From Phycisphaerales bacterium (lineage in GTDB: Bacteria > Planctomycetota > Phycisphaerae > Phycisphaerales > SM1A02): DNA of 64,000 nucleotides. Positions 1-7,761 of the stretch are shown here, in pieces; the stretch's first letter is position 1, and every line of letters begins with the position of its first letter. The notes under the pieces were generated by a model, which had not been told where the DNA came from, ran no database searches, and saw nothing but the letters and a program-made list of their open reading frames with translations. The position numbers and the translations under genes were made by a program. The stretch covers positions 62,001-126,000 of the forward strand of contig JAQWNP010000001.1 in assembly GCA_029268515.1 (NCBI GenBank), in the 5' to 3' direction.

Positions 1-1820
1 CCCCGGCGCAACTGAGCCTGTCGAAGCGAAAAATGCCCTGGATCGACGCCAAGCACAGTCGAAACATTCTCAAAGAAAACCTGGTCAACCAAAATCATGC
101 CGTCAAAAGCAATTCGCCCCTCCCGAAACAGACGGCGCAATTCGTCTTCCGAAGGAATGTTGCCGCCTCGCAATGCCATGCCGATGCCGATCAAACGCCC
201 CGCAAAAGGCATCACTTCTTTATTGCGATAGTCATCAAACTCATCGCGATAATCCGAATAGAGCCCCTGAACCAGGTCTCTTTCAATTTCCGACAATGCC
301 ATTGCCTTAATGAGTCGACCCACGTCTTGCCGAGAGATTGGCTGAGGAAGGATGGCACCGATATCACTCAGTGATGGTCCGCCTCCAGACCCTCGATTAC
401 GCGGGCTTACGTCCGCGTCTTCATAAGCACCACGCTCCGGCGCTTCCATCTCAATAGAACCTTCTATCACAATAGGCCCAGCGGAATCGTGTATATGTTC
501 ACCTTCTACCGAAATGCTTTCTGTCGCGATCATCACCTCGCCAGAACCGTCTGTTGAACCCATGACCACTACACCTGGCTCCCCAAACTGCAACGCCTCC
601 ATTTGCTGTTTGCCGAGAGTTCTAACTTTCCCTCTTTTGAAATCATCCCAGCGATCACCCAGAACCGTCTTGAGATCTACCAGCACTTGGTCGTTGTATT
701 CATTTTGAGCTGCTCGCATCTTCCTTAGTTGATCTTGTTCCTCCGACGGCTCTGTACTACCAAACCAATCAAACTGAGATTCCGAGCCGGTCTTTTTTTC
801 CACTCGCACCATGCGATCAATCGCAGTATTACTGGAAGCGACAAAATCACTTGCCAAGGCCTCGACCTGTGCTCTCATATCAGGCTCAAGGTCCTTCACT
901 GCCATCGCTCTAAGAAGCTCGTCATAAACCCTATTTTCTGTTCCAATGACACCCGAGTGAGCACGGCCTACATAAATGAACCGAATACGATTCGCTGTGG
1001 GGCCAGGAATCACTTCTTGAATTCGACGAACTGCACCTTCATTAATCTCATTAATACGAGAAAAATCACTTGTGTATTCATCATGAATAGCTTGTGAAGT
1101 TTTCTGAAGCGTCGTCATAAACTGCTCAATGCTTTCTCTTGAGACGTCACCTTCAAAATCTGGCATATCGACGGTTGAAAGCACTTCTACGATCGCCTTA
1201 CTAGACTCTTGACTTACCACCCACAACCTTCGAAACTGCTTTGTCAGAGAGGCTTCGTAATCAGCTAATACAGGTTCGAGAGCAAGGCGATCTGCATCTT
1301 TGATCGACACAATCCTGACTATTGAGATAAGGTCAACAGTCGATGCCATTGGCATCATCATATTGCCACTCTTTAAAATGGAACCTAATCGAACACGTTC
1401 ACGTCGATGACGAACGCGCTCAATCGAACCTAACTGCTCATCAGTTAAAATGGCAACTATTGAATCAAAGAACTCGCTTTCTTGACGCGCAATTTTTTCA
1501 TTGACCTTACGCTGCTTTAACTGAAATTTTTCGAACTGCTCTACATCGGGCACGGTCCCGGCAAAAGTCATCATGTCGCCCATTGCATCACTTATGTCAT
1601 TCGCACGAATGTCTCTCATTGAAGCCAGATACAAGTCGTGTGGCCCCTCTAGCGAGGCACGCTGATCCGAAGACAACTCAAGAAGATCCGCATATTCCAT
1701 GAGCTCTGAATGACTAATTGGATCCGGGAACATACCGAACGTGCCCTGAGCTATTGCTGGTCGAACTGAGACAAAACAGGCCAGTAACAAAGCGCTTATA
1801 ACAATGTTCTTAAGCTGCAT
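1..1820 (-). CDS. secreted helical protein with Spy/CpxP-like repeats (partial, 3' end missing)
   Basis: The reading frame stays open from ATG at 1820 to the left edge, so the visible 606 residues are an N-terminal part. AGGAG lies 7 bases before the start. Residues 1-24 form a Sec signal peptide ending PAIA. The rest is charged and mostly helical, with no enzyme motif that I recognise. A segment with 'LELSSDQRASL' near residue 50 followed by 'LTDEQ' at 125-129 resembles the LTxxQ signature of Spy/CpxP periplasmic proteins. A second copy of this layout appears near residues 495-597, separated by an acidic, Gly-rich linker, which suggests an internal duplication. Exported, probably periplasmic; function unknown. 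It is transcribed after the GldA-like gene on the same strand, about 60 bases downstream, and may share its message. Confidence 0.85.
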   Translation of the reverse strand, partial: MQLKNIVISALLLACFVSVRPAIAQGTFGMFPDPISHSELMEYADLLELSSDQRASLEGPHDLYLASMRDIRANDISDAMGDMMTFAGTVPDVEQFEKFQLKQRKVNEKIARQESEFFDSIVAILTDEQLGSIERVRHRRERVRLGSILKSGNMMMPMASTVDLISIVRIVSIKDADRLALEPVLADYEASLTKQFRRLWVVSQESSKAIVEVLSTVDMPDFEGDVSRESIEQFMTTLQKTSQAIHDEYTSDFSRINEINEGAVRRIQEVIPGPTANRIRFIYVGRAHSGVIGTENRVYDELLRAMAVKDLEPDMRAQVEALASDFVASSNTAIDRMVRVEKKTGSESQFDWFGSTEPSEEQDQLRKMRAAQNEYNDQVLVDLKTVLGDRWDDFKRGKVRTLGKQQMEALQFGEPGVVVMGSTDGSGEVMIATESISVEGEHIHDSAGPIVIEGSIEMEAPERGAYEDADVSPRNRGSGGGPSLSDIGAILPQPISRQDVGRLIKAMALSEIERDLVQGLYSDYRDEFDDYRNKEVMPFAGRLIGIGMALRGGNIPSEDELRRLFREGRIAFDGMILVDQVFFENVSTVLGVDPGHFSLRQAQLRR

Positions 1821-1881
1821 CAGAAATCTCCTAGAAGTCAACTCTCTTCGCAAGCGAATTGTCATAATAACATAGCCAACA

Positions 1882-2979
1882 CTAACTTGTGTACGACAAG
1901 GCGCTTGCAGCTTTCATACTGTCAATAACCATTTTTTCTGATACTGAGAACGGCATATTGTGAATAGTCTCGTCAGGGGCTACAGCCCCCCGAGCAATTG
2001 CTTTCAGATCTTCGTTCGATATTTCACGAAGCCCGAGCTCTGCAAACGTAGTGGGCAATCCGACGTCTTTACAAAACCTCGTAACCTCTTGTAACAATGA
2101 ATCATCAGCCTGCTGCATGACAAGTTGCGAAATAGTTCCAAAAGCAACTTTTTCACCGTGCATAAAAGAATGTGTCTGGGGCACCTTGGTTAGACCGTTA
2201 TGAATTGCATGCGCTGCTGCTAAACCGCCCGACTCAAAACCAAGCCCTGAGAGAAGAGTATTTGCCTCTACAACATGTTCCAGCGCCTTCGACACTTCAT
2301 TTTTTTCTATCGAAACACAAGCTGATCGACCATGCTTCATAAGCGTATCAAAGCAAAGTCGAGCCATACTGATCGCTGTTTTTAATGCAGTTCCTCCACG
2401 GGCATTCAATGCGCCAGCTTTTTCGCATGCTTCAGCTTCAAACCAAGTGGCTAATGCATCACCCATTCCTGCTACCAGATGCCGCCTTGGCGACTGTGCT
2501 ATCAATTTTGTATCGACTAACACAAGATCTGGGTTACGCCCGTAAATACGATAACGATCATAGGATCCATCTGCTTTGTATAGAACAGACAACGCACTAC
2601 ATGGAGCATCAGAAGATGCAATAGAAGGACAACTCACAACATGCGCCGCAAGATCTGCTGCCGCAGCCCGAGCTGTATCAATGACTTTTCCTCCACCACT
2701 GCCCACAACAGTTCGAGCACCGAATTCTTGCCCTTTCGCAATCACACTCGATATCTCGCTATCAGTACATTCACCGCCAAAATGATGAATAAGGTATGGA
2801 TAGTCAGCTTGGGCCAGGGAGGCCTTCCAGATATCCATGAGATGAGATGCGGCACTACGCCCAGCAACAATCAAGACTGGCCCTTCAAGGCCAAGCAACT
2901 GCATCTCCATGCCGAGGATTTCCGTCACGCCAGCCCCCTGTGTGTACCGACTAGGGCTACAGAAAATAGACTTTTGCAA
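1882..2979 (-). CDS. gldA: glycerol dehydrogenase-like iron/zinc alcohol dehydrogenase
   Basis: A 365-residue member of the group III metal-dependent alcohol dehydrogenases, close in length to GldA (about 367). The N-terminal NAD-binding half has 'GSGGGKVIDTA', the usual nucleotide loop. The C-terminal helical half has the expected metal ligands: Asp in 'GMGDALATWFE', His in 'AAAHAIHNGL' and His in 'SFMHGEKVAFG'. GldA oxidises glycerol to dihydroxyacetone with NAD; relatives act on other polyols or on glycerol-1-phosphate, so the substrate is not settled. I chose TTG at 2979 because AGGAGA lies 6 bases upstream and the product then begins 'QKSIFCSPSRYTQGAGV', aligning with GldA N-termini; an in-frame TTG at 3006 lacks this support. 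Cytoplasmic. No dihydroxyacetone kinase or glycerol transporter is adjacent. Confidence 0.88.
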   Translation of the reverse strand: MQKSIFCSPSRYTQGAGVTEILGMEMQLLGLEGPVLIVAGRSAASHLMDIWKASLAQADYPYLIHHFGGECTDSEISSVIAKGQEFGARTVVGSGGGKVIDTARAAAADLAAHVVSCPSIASSDAPCSALSVLYKADGSYDRYRIYGRNPDLVLVDTKLIAQSPRRHLVAGMGDALATWFEAEACEKAGALNARGGTALKTAISMARLCFDTLMKHGRSACVSIEKNEVSKALEHVVEANTLLSGLGFESGGLAAAHAIHNGLTKVPQTHSFMHGEKVAFGTISQLVMQQADDSLLQEVTRFCKDVGLPTTFAELGLREISNEDLKAIARGAVAPDETIHNMPFSVSEKMVIDSMKAASALSYTS

Positions 2980-3081
2980 GCTAGATCTCCTGAAATACTG
3001 TTCCAAATAAGAAGCCCGATCTCCCCGGACTCCATGTTAGCGAGCCTGGCGTGATATCATCTATCCACTATCAAAATCAGG

Positions 3082-3100
3082 CCTCCTCATTTAGAGGAGG
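3082..3100. other. perfect 7-bp stem-loop in leader of small lipoprotein gene
   Basis: CCTCCTC at 3082-3088 and GAGGAGG at 3094-3100 pair perfectly around a 5-base loop, in the leader between the divergent GldA-like gene and the small lipoprotein gene at 3134. There is no T-tract, so a classical terminator is unlikely. The 3' arm looks like a strong ribosome-binding sequence but has no start codon at a useful distance. It could be an mRNA stability or leader hairpin; role unknown. Confidence 0.4.
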
Positions 3101-3133
3101 GCATCTAAGAGGTCGTTTTTAGCGAGGACCACC

Positions 3134-3316
3134 ATGCGATCAAAAACTATTGTTGGAATAGCTGCCGTTTCTACTGCTCTCTTCTTCTTGGGTTGCGATG
3201 ACAAACAAAAAGCGCAGCTCGATAAGGCTGGTGACGATATCGGTGACAGCGCCAAACAAGTTGGCGATTCTACTACCGAAGAAGTTGACAAGGTTATAGA
3301 GCCTTCAGACAACTAG
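3134..3316 (+). CDS. small entericidin-like lipoprotein
   Basis: A 60-residue protein with a short signal segment (residues 1-20) ending in 'FFLGC', an approximate lipobox with Cys21 as the probable lipidated residue. The mature part is about 40 residues, strongly charged and predicted helical ('QKAQLDKAGDDIGDSAKQV'). The size and layout recall entericidin-type or CsbD/YtxH-like small envelope proteins, but no specific family can be assigned. GAGG lies 6 bases before the ATG. It is a single gene, divergent from the GldA-like gene, and its leader carries a perfect hairpin. Likely an abundant envelope or stress lipoprotein; that role is inference. Confidence 0.6.
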   Translation: MRSKTIVGIAAVSTALFFLGCDDKQKAQLDKAGDDIGDSAKQVGDSTTEEVDKVIEPSDN

Positions 3317-3384
3317 TTCAGTAATACAGTTTAACTTTAGAGGCTTGCATTCACTTGCAATCTTCTTATCCAGAGAGGTCTAGC

Positions 3385-3483
3385 ATGCTTGCGCATGACC
3401 TTCTGTTGTTGTTCGTCGCCATTATTTCTCTGGCGTGTTTTTCGCGTGAACTCATTGGCCCCGCCAGCGTCCATGCAGGATGA
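3385..3483 (+). CDS. 32-residue signal-peptide-like leader ORF
   Basis: ATG at 3385, preceded by a purine-rich AGAGAGG, opens a 32-codon frame. The product has a hydrophobic core ('LLLLFVAIISLACF') and ends '...ASVHAG', like an isolated signal peptide or single membrane segment. Its stop codon overlaps the start of the next frame (ATGA at 3480-3483), an arrangement typical of translational coupling. It may be a small membrane protein, a leader peptide for the following frame, or the 5' part of one gene split by a frameshift. Too short to decide. Confidence 0.3.
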   Translation: MLAHDLLLLFVAIISLACFSRELIGPASVHAG

Positions 3484-3758
3484 GCTCGTTACTGAACAGC
3501 AAGCACTCTGAAACCCCACCAGAAAATCGGTTGGCCTTCGTGGAGTATCGGGGCTCGTATTTGTACACCGCCGACAATGACATTCGCCCTAAGGAGACCT
3601 TTCTTTTACTTCAAATGTTCATTGAGTTTGAAGCTGGTGGACAGAAAAGTCTCACGCCTATATTGACGATTCTCGTAGGAAAACAACTCACTCCACCGAA
3701 ACCCTGCGACGTATCTTGGGGGCCTTATCAAGCTAAAATGCCCTCTAATTCAATCTAA
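3480..3758 (+). CDS. hypothetical small protein, coupled to upstream leader ORF
   Basis: A 92-residue frame starting at ATG 3480, inside the stop codon of the 32-codon ORF upstream. It has no signal peptide of its own and no motif that I recognise; the centre contains a hydrophobic stretch ('TPILTILVGKQL'). If the upstream ORF were joined to it by a one-base shift, the result would be an exported protein of about 120 residues. That makes a real frameshift, a sequencing error or programmed coupling all possible. The alternative is a chance frame in a gene-poor stretch. Confidence 0.35.
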   Translation: MSSLLNSKHSETPPENRLAFVEYRGSYLYTADNDIRPKETFLLLQMFIEFEAGGQKSLTPILTILVGKQLTPPKPCDVSWGPYQAKMPSNSI

Positions 3759-3953
3759 ACCAACACAAGAACGTTGCCAAAAAAGTCACGTACTACTTAT
3801 GAGACAGCCCTTGGAACCACGCAACTAGATCATGCGTATCCAGGCTAGCGAATAGTAGTGATCGGCCCGATCGCTTTAAATGACTCCAACTGTTAACTGA
3901 CCGCTCAGATAACGCTGAGCCGTTGGCCCCAATTGTGCATGGAGATTCCATTG

Positions 3954-6152
3954 ATGCCTCTACGAATAAGTCTCTATAGCTGTGTCGCATTCGCGGCCAG
4001 CATGACTTTCTTAAACGTCTCTGCTATTTCACAAGAGCCCACCGACAATCTCATATCGAATGGAAGCTTTGAAAACGAGCTCAATGAATGGACCGTGACC
4101 GGAGCAGCAACCGTTTCTACGGAGGGATATGAAGGCGATGCGATTAGGCTGAGTCCTACAGCTTCCTCGAGCGCTCAGGCCATCCAAATCGTGAGTGGGC
4201 TCCTACCCACGACTCGTTACACGATTATTGCAAAGGTCAAAGGCACCAATAGTCTGATGCCCCCAATTATTGGTGTTCGTAACGGCCCTCAAATTGATAA
4301 GGCGATTGGCTACATGGCCATCGGAGAAGAAGGCCTTTGGACTGAGAAGCGATTTGAATTTTTTACCGATGAGAACGTGACGAGCGCAGAGATCTACTTA
4401 CAGGCATACCAGAGCACACTTACAGGTGAGGTTTGGATTGATGAAGTCAAACTACTTCAAGGCCGCCAAACACCGCCGGTGCCCGATCCGGACCAAGCAC
4501 CCTTCTCACAGCCACCAGTGATTACCGATGCACCGACTCTTGGCGACGAACTGATCAGCAATAGCACTTTTACAGATCCTGATGTGCTTCCTTGGGTTCT
4601 AGGTCTCAATGCACAAGTCGTCACCACGGATGGCGCACCCGCACTTCGTTTAATCTCAACCCAAGATACTTCAAGAACAAGTCAATCGTTAGGCGTGGCT
4701 TTGGCCCCCCAGACCACTTATACGATTACTGCAGAGGCTCGAGTTGATTCAGGCGTTATCGCAAGCATGTATTTTACTTCGAGCGGCAGCACCAGTGCAT
4801 CAGTGCCAATTAGTAGCCCAAATTGGTCAACGATTGAGTTAACGTTTTCGACAAGTGACTCTTATGTAGAAGGTGGAAAACTCACCCTTGAAAACTGGAA
4901 GAACCAGCCTGGCGCCGCGTACTTTCGAAACGTACAAATGCCTGCCACCGGAGAAGAATGGACACCAACAACACATGCAACGCCTGAGCCAATAACAAAG
5001 CCACTTATTGAAGATTTTTCTTCTGGTGAACTGTCTATTGAAGATTGGCTTGTTTCAGAAAAAGGCTGGGGTGGCGATAACGGTGGTGTCACTCCCAAGA
5101 ATGTGTCACTTGTCGATGATGTTGATTTAGGGATACCAATAAAAGCATTGCGACTTGCTGCAAACGGCGATCATTACACGGGCCCGATTACGCATAATGG
5201 ACGAAGTACCCGAGTCGGATCAGCCATTGCAACGCGCCAATATTTCGCTTCTGGACGCTACGAAGTACGTGCGCGGGTTGCCCCAGAAATCGGTGTATGC
5301 ACCGCCTTCTGGCCATTTCATTACATTGATTACTACCCGAGTCAGGCCGGATATTGGCATGAGCCAAACCCGCGGCGTAACACTGAAATTGACTGGGAAT
5401 TCCCAACCGATCTACAGGGTGGAGACAGCGATGCTGATGCGTTTGGACTCAATCCTGTTGAAATTGCTTATACCAATGCAAGAACAAATAGCTGGGGCGG
5501 GCAATTTGGCGGCGAAGGCGGTGAACACAAGGGCCGCCGAGTTCTACGGAATGCACAGGGAGATATTGTCGATGTTGCGCAGGACAGTACTGATGGCCTT
5601 TACCACACATACACCATTGAGTGGCATAGTGGCACAGATTTAGGAGACGGCGGCGATACCCGAGATCCTAAAGACATTGGATACGTTCGCTGGTACTTCG
5701 ACGATGTCCTGATCGATGAACTCACCGACGTATCGTTCGGCCAAGGAAACGTACCCTTTCGCGCTGCAAGATTTTGGCTAGGCGTCTGGTTTCCTGCTTC
5801 TGGCTACGCCGATCATGTTGGCTGGGCCGGCTCACCGAACTTCGATAGCACTGCTCTTTATATTGCCTCCATCAAAATTACTCCTTTCTTAGATTCACGA
5901 GATGCATGGGAGCCCGAAACAGTACCTAATCTTGCATGGGCTTCCCCAGATGCCTATCCCGATCCAATTGATCCAATCGACTCACCATGCCGCTGTGACT
6001 TCGACCTAAGCGGTGACGTTGGTTTTGCAGACTTCAGTTACCTTCTCGTGGTCTGGGGCACGGAAGACCCCAAGGCCGATCTTGATAACAGTGGCTCTGT
6101 AGATTTAGCCGACTTCTCGATCTTCCTCCTGGCATTTGGCCAGTCCTGCTGA
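3954..6152 (+). CDS. secreted GH16-family glycoside hydrolase with two CBM-like domains and dockerin-like tail
   Basis: A 732-residue exported enzyme. Residues 1-27 are a signal peptide. Two beta-sandwich modules of the CBM4/9 type follow (about 30-170 and 200-330; both open with 'ELISNSTF'/'NLISNGSF'-type starts). A GH16 catalytic domain lies at about 345-665, with the signature EIDWE at 478-482: Glu478 nucleophile, Asp480, Glu482 acid/base. The tail (679-732) has two EF-hand-like calcium repeats ('DLSGDVGFADF', 'DLDNSGSVDLADF') bracketed by cysteines, a layout frequent in planctomycete secreted proteins. GH16 enzymes cut beta-1,3/1,4-glucans or marine galactans such as agar, carrageenan and porphyran; the substrate cannot be fixed here. 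ATG 3954 is preferred because GGAG lies 9 bases upstream; earlier in-frame TTG 3933 and ATG 3939 lack a site. Confidence 0.88.
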   Translation: MPLRISLYSCVAFAASMTFLNVSAISQEPTDNLISNGSFENELNEWTVTGAATVSTEGYEGDAIRLSPTASSSAQAIQIVSGLLPTTRYTIIAKVKGTNSLMPPIIGVRNGPQIDKAIGYMAIGEEGLWTEKRFEFFTDENVTSAEIYLQAYQSTLTGEVWIDEVKLLQGRQTPPVPDPDQAPFSQPPVITDAPTLGDELISNSTFTDPDVLPWVLGLNAQVVTTDGAPALRLISTQDTSRTSQSLGVALAPQTTYTITAEARVDSGVIASMYFTSSGSTSASVPISSPNWSTIELTFSTSDSYVEGGKLTLENWKNQPGAAYFRNVQMPATGEEWTPTTHATPEPITKPLIEDFSSGELSIEDWLVSEKGWGGDNGGVTPKNVSLVDDVDLGIPIKALRLAANGDHYTGPITHNGRSTRVGSAIATRQYFASGRYEVRARVAPEIGVCTAFWPFHYIDYYPSQAGYWHEPNPRRNTEIDWEFPTDLQGGDSDADAFGLNPVEIAYTNARTNSWGGQFGGEGGEHKGRRVLRNAQGDIVDVAQDSTDGLYHTYTIEWHSGTDLGDGGDTRDPKDIGYVRWYFDDVLIDELTDVSFGQGNVPFRAARFWLGVWFPASGYADHVGWAGSPNFDSTALYIASIKITPFLDSRDAWEPETVPNLAWASPDAYPDPIDPIDSPCRCDFDLSGDVGFADFSYLLVVWGTEDPKADLDNSGSVDLADFSIFLLAFGQSC

Positions 6153-6177
6153 AGATGGCCACAATTCAATAGATCCC

Positions 6178-6209
6178 CCGCCCTCAAGGGCGGCCTACTT
6201 GACGTAGGC
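6178..6209 (+). terminator. two consecutive stem-loops after GH16 gene
   Basis: CCGCCC-TCAA-GGGCGG at 6178-6193 forms a perfect 6-bp stem with a tetraloop, and GCCTAC-TTGAC-GTAGGC at 6193-6209 forms a second perfect 6-bp stem directly after it. They lie 26 bases past the GH16 stop. There is no T-run, so this is a weak candidate for termination or mRNA 3'-end protection before the next lipoprotein gene. Confidence 0.4.
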
Positions 6210-6295
6210 ACCCGTAGGCAGTGAAATCGACGTGAAAGACGATGATTTAACGAGCTTGCGAACCATCAATAGCAAATCGCCAGGAGAACCTCACC

Positions 6296-6883
6296 GTGCT
6301 GAAGCAACTACTTTTAATCTGCACCCTACTCGGCTGCCTGCTCGCGATTGGAGGATGTGATGATACAGACATTGGGTCTATTGAAATTACATTGAAAAAT
6401 GACGGGTCTGGCGAGATTACAGTGGTTCGAGTGATGAGCTCTTCGCCATCGTCGACACAACCAGATGTCGAAGGTGTTGATTGGAATTCAAGTGCTGCCT
6501 TAGTTGTAACCAATGGGCACTTTGATCAAGTGTCTTCCTTACATCTTGGAGAGATCAAATTCCAAATGGCTCAGTCTGGATTTCTGCGAGTCGAGTTACC
6601 TCGTGGTTCAAATGTAAAATGGCCGAGTCTGCTAACGGCTTTTGATGCAAAAGACCAAGAAGCACTCAACCATAGCGCGAAAAAAACCAGTATTGGAACG
6701 CTCTCTATGAAGTCCGTTAAGGTTGTCTTGACGCTTCCAAGTACACCTATTAGCAGTGGTGTTGCGGAGTCAGAAGTTCTTGGCATCAGCCCGACCATTA
6801 AAAAGACCAGCGCTTCACTAACAATACCACTTGATCTCATTCGAAATGACGGCCATCCGATCGTGTGGGATATCACGTGGTAA
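6296..6883 (+). CDS. hypothetical lipoprotein
   Basis: A 195-residue protein starting at GTG 6296 with AGGAG 10 bases upstream. The signal peptide ends 'LLAIGGC', a clean lipobox, so the mature protein should be lipid-anchored at Cys21. After the anchor it begins with Asp-Asp and reads as beta-rich, with 'IEITLKNDGSGEITVVRVM' resembling proteins that carry a simple N-terminal beta-sandwich. No family recognised. It stands alone between the GH16 gene and the membrane-lipid pair, on the same strand. Localisation is well supported; function is unknown. Confidence 0.75.
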   Translation: MLKQLLLICTLLGCLLAIGGCDDTDIGSIEITLKNDGSGEITVVRVMSSSPSSTQPDVEGVDWNSSAALVVTNGHFDQVSSLHLGEIKFQMAQSGFLRVELPRGSNVKWPSLLTAFDAKDQEALNHSAKKTSIGTLSMKSVKVVLTLPSTPISSGVAESEVLGISPTIKKTSASLTIPLDLIRNDGHPIVWDITW

Positions 6884-6937
6884 ACCTCCAACACAGCCCC
6901 TTCAAAAATCGTGACTTAAAACAAGGTACGGGCCTGA

Positions 6938-7759
6938 ATGGTTAATTCGGAGACAAGACCCGAGTCTTCAGAGAAGGCGACCACTGCGCAGCAACCCACA
7001 TCGCTGACTGGAACGATTCTACAGATCGCAAAGGAAGCAGGACCAGCCAGCATTCTTGCCGTGCTCTGGGTCATCCTTCCTGCAACCGCTGGATTTTGGC
7101 TGCTCTTTGCCTTGTCACCAGTCTCCAGTTTTCTTGATTCACTGGGCCCAGCGGGGTTCATTCTCTTTATCTTGGTCTTTATGCTCACCTCGGGCATTGG
7201 ACTCTTACCAACATATGCTCAAGCGGTACTTGCTGGTTGGATTTGGGGTATCACCTGGGGCTCACTTGGATCGATAGCGGGCTTTACCGGCGGGGCCATT
7301 ATCGGCTACGGCATCAGCCGACTCGTCGCCAGACGGCGTATTGATACCCTTATCGAGAGATACCCAAAAGCGAGGGTAATACGAAAGGCCCTCATTGGTC
7401 GCGGAAACTGGCGTACCTTTGGGCTTGTCACACTCTTAAGAATTCCGCCAAATGCACCTTTTGCCGTGAGCAACCTCGTCATGTCATCATGTGGGGTTCG
7501 ACTCGTACCCTATGTGTGTGGCACAATTCTGGGTATGCTTCCCCGCTCAGTTGTCTTTGTGACCTTCGCGGCACTCGCCTCTCAGGCAACAACCTCTTCA
7601 ACTGGTGAAGAAGTCCGTGACATCCAAGATTTTATTAAGAGTGGCCCCGGCCTGGGCGTCTTTTTAGTCGGAGCAGCTGTCTTGATTATCTCACTACTCA
7701 TCATTGCCCGGATTTCACAACGAGCGCTTGAACATGTGGTGGAACAAGGAGAAACATAG
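6938..7759 (+). CDS. TVP38/TMEM64 (VTT/DedA-like) membrane protein
   Basis: A 273-residue polytopic inner-membrane protein. After a polar N-terminus of about 30 residues come hydrophobic segments, and the core has the VTT-domain pattern: a Gly-rich re-entrant stretch ('GSLGSIAGFTGGAIIGYG') followed by Arg-rich 'ISRLVARRRIDTLIERYPKA' and 'LLRIPPNAPF'. VTT/DedA proteins are linked to lipid flipping (undecaprenyl phosphate, phosphatidylethanolamine) and membrane homeostasis. It lies 2 bases upstream of a cardiolipin synthase gene, whose ribosome-binding site sits in this gene's last codons, so the two are co-transcribed. This fits a shared role in phospholipid distribution, which is inference. 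Confidence 0.87.
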   Translation: MVNSETRPESSEKATTAQQPTSLTGTILQIAKEAGPASILAVLWVILPATAGFWLLFALSPVSSFLDSLGPAGFILFILVFMLTSGIGLLPTYAQAVLAGWIWGITWGSLGSIAGFTGGAIIGYGISRLVARRRIDTLIERYPKARVIRKALIGRGNWRTFGLVTLLRIPPNAPFAVSNLVMSSCGVRLVPYVCGTILGMLPRSVVFVTFAALASQATTSSTGEEVRDIQDFIKSGPGLGVFLVGAAVLIISLLIIARISQRALEHVVEQGET

Positions 7760-7761
7760 AC

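Noticed and set aside
33-1097. Three plus-strand frames of 64-122 codons
   Set aside because: They lie on the opposite strand of the long open frame that starts at 1820, which has a signal peptide and a ribosome site; the plus-strand products are low-complexity shadows.
5155-5643. 162-codon plus-strand frame inside the GH16 gene
   Set aside because: It lies within the catalytic domain of the GH16 protein in another frame and lacks any recognisable product.
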